From contig JASJEC010000029.1 of NCBI GenBank assembly GCA_030064845.1, forward strand, positions 1 to 59,957: DNA of 59,957 nt. Reading direction: 5' to 3'. The stretch's first letter is position 1, and each line of letters starts with the position of its first letter. Made by a program: the position numbers and the translations under genes. This stretch comes from Kiloniellales bacterium (GTDB lineage: Bacteria > Pseudomonadota > Alphaproteobacteria > Kiloniellales > JAKSDN01). Shown in pieces: positions 9,354-19,500 of this stretch. Under the pieces are notes generated by a model. The model was not told where the DNA came from, did not search any database, and saw only the letters and a list, made by a program, of their open reading frames with translations.

Positions 9354-10259
9354 TTACGAACCGCCGCGGTCGTGCTTGCTCTCCCGCCGGACGCCCATCA
9401 GCATCTTGGCTTCCAGGTGGGCGCGGAGCTGCGCATAGAAGGCCTCGAGAAAGAAGCGCGCTTCGGTAACCCGGACCTCGGGCCGCCAGCCGATCTTGCG
9501 CTGGATGCGCCGGCAGACGTCGTGAAGCGTCGTGCTGGCCGCGCTGCCGCGGTTGCGCAGCACGTCTTCCAGGACCTGCAGCTCGTAGATGCCGTAGATG
9601 TCGAGCTGAGCCTTGGTGAAACGATAGCTGCCGGACCCGGCGGCGGCCGCGCCCGGGGCGGCGGCGCGCGGCTTCGCCAGGTCCTGCAGCAGCTGGGCTC
9701 GGGGCGCGACGATCACCCAGGTTCCCCCGATCAGATCGCCCACCCGCATGCGGTCGCGGTTGAAGAACGGCATCAGCACGAAGACGGCGAGCCATATCAG
9801 CACCAGGAGCGTGAACCAGCCCTCGACGCCACCACGCTCGCCCAGGAGCAGCAGGGTCACCGGCATGAACAGCTCGACCTCCCGCATCAGATTGCGGGCG
9901 AAGATCGCATCGGGCCGAAGCGGGCCGCCGTGGCGGTCGATCACCCGCAAACCGACCAGGCGCTTGCCCGGCGTGCGGCCCTGCCAGCGCAGCTCGAAGG
10001 CGATGAAGTAGAAGCTGCGCACCGCGAAGGAGGCCAGGATCACCAGGGGCAGCAGCCACGCCGCCTGGGCCATGCCGAATAACCCCACGGAGAAGATCAG
10101 GATCAGCGCGCCGAAGACAATGAGCAGATCGATCAGCACCGCGCCCAGGCGCTCGCTGCGGTCGGCCAGCCGGACCGGAAAGGCGACGCCCTCGGGCGTC
10201 ACGATCTCGCGCCGCCGTGGATCGGCGCGGCGCGCACCCTGCCCGTCAGTCGCCGCCAT
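9354..10259 (-). CDS. RDD family membrane protein
   Basis: About 301 residues with an RDD domain: helix one begins LADRSERLGAVLIDLLIVFG, and the second signature is WQGRTPGKRLVGLRVID. Three or four transmembrane helices are followed by a cytoplasmic C-terminal region of about 120 residues. The start at 10259 overlaps the end of the SpoIIM-like gene by 14 nt, whereas the longer frame would run deep into it. It is the last gene of the MoxR-type operon. RDD proteins are membrane proteins of uncertain role, sometimes ion antiporters. Confidence 0.85.
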   Translation of the reverse strand: MAATDGQGARRADPRRREIVTPEGVAFPVRLADRSERLGAVLIDLLIVFGALILIFSVGLFGMAQAAWLLPLVILASFAVRSFYFIAFELRWQGRTPGKRLVGLRVIDRHGGPLRPDAIFARNLMREVELFMPVTLLLLGERGGVEGWFTLLVLIWLAVFVLMPFFNRDRMRVGDLIGGTWVIVAPRAQLLQDLAKPRAAAPGAAAAGSGSYRFTKAQLDIYGIYELQVLEDVLRNRGSAASTTLHDVCRRIQRKIGWRPEVRVTEARFFLEAFYAQLRAHLEAKMLMGVRRESKHDRGGS

Positions 10260-11274
10260 CACGCCGGCCCCGCCCGGCCAAGGTGAAATAGAGCATCCAC
10301 GCAACGAAGGCACCGCAGCCGATCATATATCGCACGGCCGTGTCGTTGACGATCTGCCGGCCCAGTCCTTCGAGCAGGCCGGCGATGAACAGCATGAAGA
10401 CGGCGCCCATGACGACGACGCTGGCCTGGCGGCCGCGCCGGGCCAGGTTGGCGAGCCGGCCGTGGCGTCCCGGGAAGGCCACGGCACCGCCGAGCACCAA
10501 TCCGGCGCCGGCGCAGAGCCAGAGGGCGAGCAGTTCGGTCGAGCCGTGGATCAGCAACCAGCCCAGCAGCTCCTGGCTCAGGCCGCGATCGTGGAACAGG
10601 GCTATGAAGGCGCCGAGAATGGCGCCGTTGTAGAAGATCATCAGCACCACGGGCACGCCGAGCGCGAAACCGAGGGCGAAGCACAGCATCGCGATGCGCG
10701 CGTTGTGCGAGAACAGGAAGGCCGCGAAGCTGTAGAGCCATTCGCTCGCGTCCTCCGGCTTGGTGTAGAGCGTCTCGCGCAGGGCTTCCGTCGTCGCCCC
10801 CGGGTTGCGGCCGCCGGCGAGATCCGCTGGGACGAAGGTGTAGAACCAGTCGGCGTTGCCGAGGGTCAGCCAGAACGCGGTCGCCGCGCCGAGCATGAAG
10901 ACCGCGAAGGACAGCAGAACGGCGCCGGCGGCGGCCCGGACGCCGGCCGGAAAGCGCCAGGCGAAGAAGTCGTAGAGGGAACGCCAGAAGCCCGCCCTGG
11001 CGCCGTAGACGGCGAAGTAGGAGCGGGCCGCTAGACTTTCCAGATAGCTGACAACGTTCTGGTCCAGGGAGATGCTGCGCGCCACCGAGAGGGACGACAG
11101 CGTCGCCCGATAGAGCGCCGGCAGGCGCATCAGGGAGGTCGTGTCGAGCGACGCGACCCCGTCCGCTTCCGCGCCGCGCGTCAGGATCTCCAGCTCGCGC
11201 CAGCTCTGCTCCCGTTCCCGGCGGAACTCCGCGCTCTTGAGGACGTAGTCCTGTTGGCTCCGCGGCGCGCTCAA
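10246..11274 (-). CDS. Stage II sporulation protein M-like (DUF95) membrane protein
   Basis: Protein of 342 residues with a soluble N-terminal helical part and about five transmembrane helices. It has the DUF95 hallmarks FALGFALGVPVVLMIFYNGAILGAF and HGSTELLALWLCAGAGL. The TTG start overlaps the stop of the DUF58 gene (TTGA). In non-spore-formers this family regularly sits in MoxR-DUF58-RDD operons, as here, and probably acts in envelope assembly or surveillance; no sporulation role is implied. Confidence 0.88.
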   Translation of the reverse strand: MSAPRSQQDYVLKSAEFRREREQSWRELEILTRGAEADGVASLDTTSLMRLPALYRATLSSLSVARSISLDQNVVSYLESLAARSYFAVYGARAGFWRSLYDFFAWRFPAGVRAAAGAVLLSFAVFMLGAATAFWLTLGNADWFYTFVPADLAGGRNPGATTEALRETLYTKPEDASEWLYSFAAFLFSHNARIAMLCFALGFALGVPVVLMIFYNGAILGAFIALFHDRGLSQELLGWLLIHGSTELLALWLCAGAGLVLGGAVAFPGRHGRLANLARRGRQASVVVMGAVFMLFIAGLLEGLGRQIVNDTAVRYMIGCGAFVAWMLYFTLAGRGRRDGGD

Positions 11275-12580
11275 ATCAGCTCCTTCTGCTTGATCACCAG
11301 GTAGCGGTTCAGGAGATCGGCCCCGATATCCGCCGCGGGCGCCTCTAGACAGTGCACGCCCAGCCGGTCGAGCCGCTGATAGACGATCCGGCGCTCGCGC
11401 AGGAAGTCGTCGGCGACGACCGCGCGGGTCATGATCTTGAGGTCGCGCGGCGCCAGATCGAGCGCCGCCGACAGGGCCGGGTCGCGCAAGGTGGCGAAGA
11501 TCACCAGATGCCGGGCCGCGAGCCGCTGCAGATTTTCGACCATCAGTTCGGCGGTGACCGTGTCGACGAACTCGGTGAACACGATGACCAGCGAGCGGCG
11601 CCGCAACTGGCCGAGCAGCGTGGCCAAGCCGAGCGTGAAGTTGGTCTCGTCGCGGCGATAGGCCAGCTCGGCGGAAGCCCGCTGCAGCCGGGGAAAACCG
11701 CCGATCCCACCGGCCGGCGCGGCCAGCAGGCGCACCTGGGAATCAAAGGCGAAGAGGCCGATGCGGTCGCCGGCGCGGAGCGAGCTGTAGCCGAGCAGCA
11801 GGCCCGCGTTGATGGCGTGATCGAGGCGCGGGATCCCGTCGAGCGGCTCGCTCATCAGATGGCCCGTGTCGAAAGCCAGGATTATCTGGTGATTCCTCTC
11901 GGTGCGAAACTCCTTGCACAGCAGGATCCGGTGGCGCGCCGATTGCTTCCAGTCGATCGAATGGTGATCGAGGCCGGGCACGTACTCGCGCAAGGCGGAG
12001 AACTCGGATCCGTCGCCTTGCTGGCTCTGCGGCTTGGCGCCGAAGGGCGAGTCCGGGGCCTGGAACTTCAAGGCGGCGCGGCGCACGGCGGCAACATTCG
12101 GCACCACGGGTATCTGCGCCCCAAGCCCGTGGATGTGCTGCCGCCGCGCCAAGCGGAGCGGCCCCTGCCAGCGCAGCCAGAGCCGTTCGACCGCCGCCGT
12201 GCCGCGCCGCTTCGGGACGAGGGGCACCGCCACGGTCGTCCGTTGGCCGGGCTGGAAGAGGAAACGCAGGGGATCCGGGCGGGTCAGGATCGCGCCGACG
12301 TCGCAGACCAGCTCGATCACCGCGGCCTGGCCGGCCCCGGCTGCCGACAGCTCTACGTCGAGCACGCCCCGCTCGCCGATGTAGAGCAGCGGCGGCACGC
12401 GCACCTCGAGGGCGAGCGCGCGCGCCGGCAGGCACAAGAGCGCGTCGGCCCCGGTCAGGATCAGCGCCGCGCAGAGATAGGCGAAGGCGAAGACCCAGTA
12501 CCCCGGCTCGACGACCACCAGGAGCAGCGCCAAGGGAATGCCGAGCCCGAAGAGGACCACGGCAAGGGGCGTGGGACGGA

Positions 12581-12584
<4 letters not shown>
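11271..12584 (-). CDS. DUF58 domain-containing protein
   Basis: Protein of 437 residues starting with two transmembrane helices, then a beta domain, then the DUF58/vWA-like region with the signature [20 protein letters not shown] and the following AFDTGHLM (a MIDAS-like DxGxxM in place of DxSxSM). DUF58 proteins are the usual partners of MoxR AAA+ ATPases and are thought to be their membrane-bound substrates or adaptors. It is coupled by a 4-nt overlap to the MoxR gene upstream. Confidence 0.9.
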
Positions 12585-13508
<924 letters not shown>

Positions 13509-13537
<29 letters not shown>

Positions 13538-14726
13538 TCAACATCTCCCGTTTCCAATGAAACAAGCGCCCCGCGGCCTGGAGGATGCGCCCGCCGTCCC
13601 CGAAGCGCAGGGCGCTGGCGCCGACCAGGGCGTCGATCTCGGCGAAGCGGTCGCCGATGCCGCGGGCCTCGGCGATCCGGTCGAGGCGCGCGATCATCTC
13701 GTCCCTCGTCAGCCCGGCCGGAAGCTGCAGCCGTCGGGCGACGTCGCGCAGGGTCACCCGGGCGTAGCGCCGCAGCAGGTCGCGGCCGTGGCCCCCGAGG
13801 CTGAGCAGATCGGCCGTATTGGCGAGCAGCGCGGCCTTGCCCTCGGGCAGGACCCGGGGCAGCGGCAGCGGGGCGCCGAAGCGCTCGGTCGCCGCCAGCA
13901 TCAGAACGACCAGGGTCGCCACGGCCTGGACGGTAACGACGACGAAGGGAAAAGCGAAAAGACTGCGCCACAGGCTGGGTGGCTGGGTGAAGCCGTGGAT
14001 TGTCTCGTCGACCACGATCAGCCCGCCCGCCGGGTTCATGTGTTCCAGGGCGCGCACCAGGAGCGCCGCGTTGTCGCCCAGGCCGATCCCGTGGTTCGCC
14101 AGCAGATCGGGATCAGAGAGGACCCAGAGCGTGCCGGATCCGGTCTGGAGCCCGCCGAGCAGGACACCCTGGTCGCTGCCTACGAAGGGGCTGAGACGCT
14201 CGGAGCGAACCAGTTGCGGCTGCGCGATCTCGGGTTCCAGACCCGGTGCGCCGCTGCGCCAGGCCGGCGACGTCTTGGGCCGCACCACCTGGGCGCCGGA
14301 CAGGATCCGGTCGAGGCTCGCCTCGACGACCGGGAGCGGCACTATCGCGGTTTCCAGCAGCCACCGCGGATTGTCGGGATCGGGCTTGCCCGTCCGCTTC
14401 GGCAGAACATAGAGCAGGTTCGGCGCACCCAGGAGATCGGTGACACCGCTCTCGCCCGGTATCGGCTCGGCCAGGACCAGGAGCCCCTCCTCACCCGCCT
14501 TCTCGGCCGAGTTATGGCGCGAAACGAGGACGCGAAAGCCGAGTCGGTCGAGGGTCTCCACGAAGGCCCGATGACCGATCGCCGAGGTCGAGAAGCTGTT
14601 CGCCTTCGCCGTGGTTCCGATGTCCTGGCCGAGCACCATGACCACCAGGGCGGCGGCGAAGGAAAGACTGCCCACGACGACCAGCCAGAACACCGTGCGC
14701 GGCTGGAACACCGGCGCCCCGTTCAC
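13509..14726 (-). CDS. DUF4350-type membrane protein
   Basis: Protein of about 405 residues. One N-terminal transmembrane helix ([21 protein letters not shown]) precedes an extracytoplasmic domain resembling DUF4350 ([20 protein letters not shown]), and a second helix lies near residue 270. A helical cytoplasmic tail follows. The GTG start at 14726 is chosen because it overlaps the stop of the DUF4129 gene (GTGA) and gives a sensible N-terminus. The DUF4129-DUF4350-MoxR-DUF58 order is a common conserved arrangement; the function is unknown. Confidence 0.82.
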
Positions 14727-15430
14727 CCGACGCCCCCCTCGGCGGCGGCCGCGACCTGCCGGTAACCCTCGCGGCAACGCCGGTAGGCCGTGTCGTCGAC
14801 GGCGCGGCCGCCGAAATGGCTGACCTCGACCGCGCCGACGATGTGGACGAAGGCGGCGCGGGCCTCTTCCGGCAACGCAACGCGCCTCTCGATCTCGCGG
14901 CTCGTGAGCCACGGCCCCAGTGTCGGGTCCAGACGGCTATGAAACAACGCGATGAGCGCCGCCAGCAGCACGCGGACCGCTTCGGCATAGTGCCCGCTGG
15001 CCGCCAGTACTTCGGCCTGTTCCAAGCCCGGCGGCGGGCCGCCGTCGCCACCCGGCCCCTCGAGCGGCGCCCGTTCGACCCGGGCCTGGGCGGCGGCGCC
15101 GAAATCGAGCCGGCCGAGGCTGCGCGCCAGGAACAGGAGCAGCAGCGCGGCCGCCGCGATGATCAGGACCCAGGCTAGGGTCGAGGAGACCGGATCGAGG
15201 CCTTCGATGGTGGGCAGGGTGAAACGCGGCAGGTTCGGCCAGCCCCGATCCTGGCCGGGCGGCTCGGCGGTTTCCGGGTCGGAGAGGTCGCGCGGCAGTT
15301 CGCCCTGGATGTCCTCGTCCGAGATGACGCTCTCGACCAGGCCGCTCAGCTGCGCGTCGCGCGCCGCGGCGGCGCCGTAAAGCGCGAGGGACGAGAAGCC
15401 GAACAGGACAGCAGCGAGCAACGCTTTCAT
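14723..15430 (-). CDS. DUF4129 domain-containing membrane protein
   Basis: Protein of 235 residues with an N-terminal signal or anchor, a second transmembrane helix (STLAWVLIIAAAALLLLFLA) and a C-terminal DUF4129 domain (YAEAVRVLLAALIALFHSR, then TSREIERRVALPEE, then FGGRAVDD). It is the first gene of the six-gene MoxR-type operon. In other bacteria DUF4129 proteins are sometimes fused to transglutaminase modules; here only the C-terminal domain is present. The 180 bp upstream (15431-15610) separates it from the V-ATPase operon and shows no other gene. Confidence 0.82.
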   Translation of the reverse strand: MKALLAAVLFGFSSLALYGAAAARDAQLSGLVESVISDEDIQGELPRDLSDPETAEPPGQDRGWPNLPRFTLPTIEGLDPVSSTLAWVLIIAAAALLLLFLARSLGRLDFGAAAQARVERAPLEGPGGDGGPPPGLEQAEVLAASGHYAEAVRVLLAALIALFHSRLDPTLGPWLTSREIERRVALPEEARAAFVHIVGAVEVSHFGGRAVDDTAYRRCREGYRQVAAAAEGGVG

Positions 15431-15610
15431 CGAGGCACGAGCCGAAGCGGTAGGACCTGGCCGGCCGCGACGCCGGCGCAGAGCGCGACGGCGAACGGCC
15501 GCCCTCTCCCTTCTACCACCCTCGGGACGCGACCGAAACGAGACTGAGCACGCCGATCCGGCCGGCCTGAACCGAACCGAGGCGGGACCACCCGCCCGGC
15601 GGCCACTGGG

Positions 15611-17644
15611 TCAAGAGACGCCGGCGGAGAGCCCATCGATCTGCTTGAGCAGATCCTCGTAGTCCGGCGATCCCTCGGCGGCATAGTTGAAGTTCTTAAA
15701 CAGGCCGGTCAGGCGCGTGAAGAAGTCGCGCGCCGCCGCCTTGTCGTCGAAGTTGTAGGGTCGGGTGACCAGCTCAAAGACCTTGTTGAAGGTCATCTTC
15801 TGCCGCTCGAGGGAGACCGAGGAATCGACCGAGTCGAAGGCGTCCTGCTGCAGGTAGACCATGTCGAGAAAGAACGCCTTCTGATGGTTCACGAAATCTT
15901 CCAGCGTCACGCCCTCCTCGCCGGTCACCTGCATCATCTGCGCGACCGCGTCGCCGCGGAGCAGGAGCTCCTGCATCTCCTCGACCCGCTGGGTCCAGCC
16001 CGCCTCCATGTTCTCGTCGAACCAGGGGGTCAGCTGCGCCCGATAACGCGACCATGAAATCAGCGGGTCGACCGCCGGGTAGAAGCGTTTGTAGGCCCGG
16101 TCCGCAGACAGGCCGAGGAAGCACTTGACGGTCGACAGCGTCGATTGGGTCACCGGCTCGTCGAAGTTGCCGCCGGCCGGTGAGACAGTGCCGATCATCG
16201 TCAGGCTGCCGACCGAACCGTCGTTCGTCTCGGTCACGCCGGCCCGCTCGTAGACGCCCTTGATCGAGGACTCGAGGTAGGCCGGGAAGCCCTCCTCTCC
16301 GGGGATCTCCTCGAGACGGCCCGAGGTCTCGCGCATCGCCTGCGCCCAGCGCGAGGTCGAGTCGGCGATCAGCAGCACGTCGTAGCCCATCTGCCGGTAG
16401 TACTCGCCGAGCGTGAGCCCCGTGTAGATCGAGGCTTCGCGCGCGGCCACCGGCATCGACGAGGTGTTGCAGATGATGATCGTACGATCCATCAGCGTGC
16501 CGCCCGTCTTGGGGTCGCTCATGGCGGGGAATTCGTTGATGGTCTCGACCACCTCGCCGGCCCGTTCGCCACAGGCCACGACGATGACCACATCGACCGA
16601 CGAGTGCCGCGCGATCAGGCCCTGGAGGACCGTCTTGCCGGCGCCGAACGGCCCCGGGATGCAGGCCATGCCGCCGCGCGCGATCGGATAGAAGGTATCG
16701 ATCAGGCGCTGGGTGGTGATGACCGGCTCGTCCGGGTAGAGCCGGCGGGACAGGGTCCGCTTCAGCAGTCCCGCGTTCAGCGACCGACGCACCGGCCATT
16801 TCTGGGACAGCGAGACGGACCGCTCGCGCCCGGCCTTGTCCTCGAGGCGCGCCACGACGTCGCGGACGTGGAAGCTGCCCTCCTGGATCCAGGTCACGCG
16901 GAACTCGCCGGGCCATCCGAAGGGCACCATGATCTTATGGGTGAAGCGGCCCTCCTGGACGGTGCCCAGGGTGTCGCCCGCCACCACTTCGGCCCCGTTC
17001 TTGACCTTGGGCACGAAGGACCACTTGCTCTTCGGGTCGAGCGGCGGGACCTCGACACCGCGCGGCAGGAAGATGCCGTACTGGACCGCGACCTTCGGCA
17101 GAGGGGCCTGGAGCCCGTCGTAGACCTGACCGAGCAGCCCCGGTCCAAGCTCGACGGACAGCAGCTCTTCGCTCTGCTCGACCACGTCGCCGACCGCGAC
17201 GCCCGTCGTGCTCTCATAGACCTGGGCGTCGGCGTTCACCCCACGCACCCGGAGCACCTCGGCCTTCAGGCGTTCCTGCTCGCCGCGCTCGTTCAGGATG
17301 CTGGGCCGGATGTAGATGACCTCGTTCTTGACGAGATGGGCGGGCTCGCCGTCGACTCCGATCTCAGCCTCGATCTCGACGAGGTCGTCCTGCACCGCGA
17401 CGATCCTGGCGGTTTCCGGGAAGTTGCTGCCGTGCTCCGACTCTCCGTTTGACTGCGCGCCGGCCCGACCGCCGCCGCCCTTCGGCTTCTCGGCGCCCGT
17501 GATCTTAATGTTCCTCATCTCACCGACCGCGGGCGGCGGCGCCGCGGCCTCCGCGCCGGCGGCCTTGCGCTTGCGCGGAGCCGAGGCGCCCTGCTTCGAC
17601 TTTCCGCCCGCTGTGGAACCGGAAGTTTCGGACTTGCTAGCCAT
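15611..17644 (-). CDS. atpA: V/A-type ATPase catalytic subunit A with a basic N-terminal extension
   Basis: Catalytic subunit of a V/A-type rotary ATPase. Walker A is GPFGAGKT (residues 331-338), followed by ACGERAGEVVE and LIADSTSRWAQAMRE. The A-type non-homologous region (about residues 185-260, with FVPKVKNGAEVVAGD) is present, which separates it from F-type beta. The family core starts near residue 77, so about 75 residues at the N-terminus are extra: a Lys/Ala/Gly-rich low-complexity tail. The start codon overlaps the stop of the DUF2764 gene, so this tail is read through in the same operon and is not an artefact of an over-long frame. It is the last gene of the operon. Confidence 0.97.
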   Translation of the reverse strand: MASKSETSGSTAGGKSKQGASAPRKRKAAGAEAAAPPPAVGEMRNIKITGAEKPKGGGGRAGAQSNGESEHGSNFPETARIVAVQDDLVEIEAEIGVDGEPAHLVKNEVIYIRPSILNERGEQERLKAEVLRVRGVNADAQVYESTTGVAVGDVVEQSEELLSVELGPGLLGQVYDGLQAPLPKVAVQYGIFLPRGVEVPPLDPKSKWSFVPKVKNGAEVVAGDTLGTVQEGRFTHKIMVPFGWPGEFRVTWIQEGSFHVRDVVARLEDKAGRERSVSLSQKWPVRRSLNAGLLKRTLSRRLYPDEPVITTQRLIDTFYPIARGGMACIPGPFGAGKTVLQGLIARHSSVDVVIVVACGERAGEVVETINEFPAMSDPKTGGTLMDRTIIICNTSSMPVAAREASIYTGLTLGEYYRQMGYDVLLIADSTSRWAQAMRETSGRLEEIPGEEGFPAYLESSIKGVYERAGVTETNDGSVGSLTMIGTVSPAGGNFDEPVTQSTLSTVKCFLGLSADRAYKRFYPAVDPLISWSRYRAQLTPWFDENMEAGWTQRVEEMQELLLRGDAVAQMMQVTGEEGVTLEDFVNHQKAFFLDMVYLQQDAFDSVDSSVSLERQKMTFNKVFELVTRPYNFDDKAAARDFFTRLTGLFKNFNYAAEGSPDYEDLLKQIDGLSAGVS

Positions 17645-18339
17645 CAGGCCTCCCCTTCAAACGACAAGGTCGCGTAGTCACCCAGGCCGGCCTGGGTGAG
17701 ATCCTCGAAACGTCGCGACGCGGCTTCGGAGTTGTAACGCCCCCAGCGGTCCACGATGCTCCACTTCAGGACGTAGATGACAACCGCCTCGAAATCGAAG
17801 GCGTGCTCTCCCGCCCGGCGCTGCAGGCGCTTGTAGGATTGCTCGAGGAGCAGCCGCTCCAGGGCCATGGGATCGTCCTGCTTCATCAAGCGGTCCGCCT
17901 CGCGTAGCCAGGGAAACACGCCGTCGAGCCGGAACGTGGGCTCCGTCCAGTTGCGCGCAATGTGGCCGACCCAGCGCCCGAAGCCCCAGGGCACGTCGGC
18001 CGCCGGCGCCGCCTCGCCCCGGGCGCGCCGGCGCAGCGCGGCCACGCAGGTGCGGATTTCGAGCCGGTCGCGCACGATCAGCTGCACGGTCTCGTTGTCG
18101 ATCTTCTCAAGGGCGTCGCGCGCCCGCTTGATCATCTCCTCCTCCGACGCCCCCATGGGAATCTGGCGCCAGTGCACGACGTGCTCCACCAGGCGCAGAG
18201 TCTCGGCGTCCTCGGGCGTCAGCACGCGCAGCCGCTGGTCGAGCTTCAGCCGGGATAGGGGCGGCTGCTTGGCGCGAAACAGAGCCTCCGGGCTCGGCAG
18301 GCTCGACATCAGCATGATGTAGGCGTCGGGATCGCTCAT
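17644..18339 (-). CDS. DUF2764 family protein of the V-ATPase operon
   Basis: Soluble protein of about 231 residues. The start DAYIMLMSSLPSPEALF and the later charged helices resemble DUF2764, a family found between the E and A subunit genes in chlamydial, spirochaetal and Bacteroidetes V-ATPase operons, exactly its position here. It may take the place of the subunit C (central-stalk adaptor) that is otherwise absent; that is inference from position. The ATG at 18339 lies 13 nt after the end of the subunit E gene; an in-frame codon at 18363 is possible but less likely. Confidence 0.75.
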   Translation of the reverse strand: MSDPDAYIMLMSSLPSPEALFRAKQPPLSRLKLDQRLRVLTPEDAETLRLVEHVVHWRQIPMGASEEEMIKRARDALEKIDNETVQLIVRDRLEIRTCVAALRRRARGEAAPAADVPWGFGRWVGHIARNWTEPTFRLDGVFPWLREADRLMKQDDPMALERLLLEQSYKRLQRRAGEHAFDFEAVVIYVLKWSIVDRWGRYNSEAASRRFEDLTQAGLGDYATLSFEGEA

Positions 18340-18352
18340 GGCTCGGGTCCGG

Positions 18353-19051
18353 CTACTTGACAACGCCTTCGAGGATCGCCCGGAACCGGGGCTGCAGGTG
18401 CTGCAGCAGCAGGGCCGCCACGGCCTGCTCGGTCAGGTCGAGGGTGATGTTCTTGTCCTTCATTCGGATGTGGATTCCGTTCGTCACCTCGTCCGAGGCG
18501 ACGAACGACACCCCGTCCCGCAGCATTTCGCCGGTCAGGCCGAACACCAGGTCGGTCAGCTTGCCCTTGCGCACCTTCTCGGGGTTGTTGCGCAGCTCTT
18601 CCAGGCCGGCGACCGTGTCCGGCAGGATAACCTCGAGCGCGTCGTCGTCTTCAACGTCCGCGTCCGCGCGCACCCGGCCGGCCACGGCGACGATCATTTG
18701 CTTGAGCACCTCGGGATCCTGCAGCTGGTGCGACACCAGGCGCTTAACGTCGGAGCTGAAGCGCTGCATGAGGGTCGATTTCATGTCGAGCACCGTGTCG
18801 CGCATGGCCGTCTTGAGCGCCTCCTCGCCGGCGGCGCGGTAGGCGTCCGCCTCCTTGCGAGAGGCCTCGAGATGCTGTTTCGCCTCGGCCCGCGCCTTAT
18901 CCCGGGTCTTCTTCGCCTCGGCTTTGGCATCGCGCACGATCTTCTCGGCTTCGCTGCGCCCGGCCGATACGCCCTCGTCCCTGAGGCGGGCGATCAGGGC
19001 ATCGACGCCGCTGGAGGGCGCGTCCGTTTCGGCTGTCTGCTTCGCCATCAT
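18353..19051 (-). CDS. atpE: V/A-type ATPase peripheral stalk subunit E
   Basis: Protein of 232 residues with a long N-terminal charged helix (GVSAGRSEAEKIVRDAKAEA, then Lys/Arg/Ala-rich heptads), followed by a globular C-terminal part. This is the layout of subunit E, which forms the peripheral stalk that holds the catalytic head. No subunit G/H partner gene is visible in the window, so E might pair with another helix or with itself. Its start overlaps the subunit K stop (ATGA). Confidence 0.88.
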   Translation of the reverse strand: MMAKQTAETDAPSSGVDALIARLRDEGVSAGRSEAEKIVRDAKAEAKKTRDKARAEAKQHLEASRKEADAYRAAGEEALKTAMRDTVLDMKSTLMQRFSSDVKRLVSHQLQDPEVLKQMIVAVAGRVRADADVEDDDALEVILPDTVAGLEELRNNPEKVRKGKLTDLVFGLTGEMLRDGVSFVASDEVTNGIHIRMKDKNITLDLTEQAVAALLLQHLQPRFRAILEGVVK

Positions 19052-19500
19052 GCCCCTCCCGCGATGCCGGCGCTGACGACCAACGCGAACACGAAGGCGA
19101 AGACCCCGAAGCCCTCAATGATCGCGGCCGGGGCCAACGAAAGGCCGAAGATCTCAGGCTTCTCCTTGGACGCGTTGATCGAGGAGGCGCAGGCCTTGCC
19201 CTGAGCGCTGCCGCAGTACAGAAGCGCCAATCCCGCGAACAAGCCGACCCCGAAAAGGCCGCCCGCGTTTTCCGGCGTCACTTCGCGGTTCAGGGTGAAC
19301 ATGATGACGATGCCGTAGATCACGAAGGAGGACGGCAGCGCGGTCAGGCCGACGAAGCGCCCGTAGCCCCCTTCGGTCTCCAGCATCGCGCCAATGGCGG
19401 CCTGACCGGCGATGGCGGTGCCGATCGCGGAGGCGACGGCGCCGAGGGCCATCGGCGAGTAGATTCCGACCCATCCCAGGGCCAAGATGAATTCGTTCAT
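19048..19500 (-). CDS. atpK: V/A-type ATPase membrane rotor subunit K (c subunit)
   Basis: Proteolipid of 150 residues made of two helical hairpins, so a 16-kDa duplicated form. The ion-carrying glutamate is Glu129 in the second hairpin (AIIEGFGVFAFVFAL); the first hairpin has LPSSFVIYG, so there is one carboxylate per four helices. Of the sodium ligands described in Enterococcus NtpK, the Gln next to Thr64 corresponds here to Phe59, while a Gln near residue 100 is present; the coupling ion is therefore uncertain. The ATG at 19500 overlaps the subunit I stop. Confidence 0.92.
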   Translation of the reverse strand: MNEFILALGWVGIYSPMALGAVASAIGTAIAGQAAIGAMLETEGGYGRFVGLTALPSSFVIYGIVIMFTLNREVTPENAGGLFGVGLFAGLALLYCGSAQGKACASSINASKEKPEIFGLSLAPAAIIEGFGVFAFVFALVVSAGIAGGA

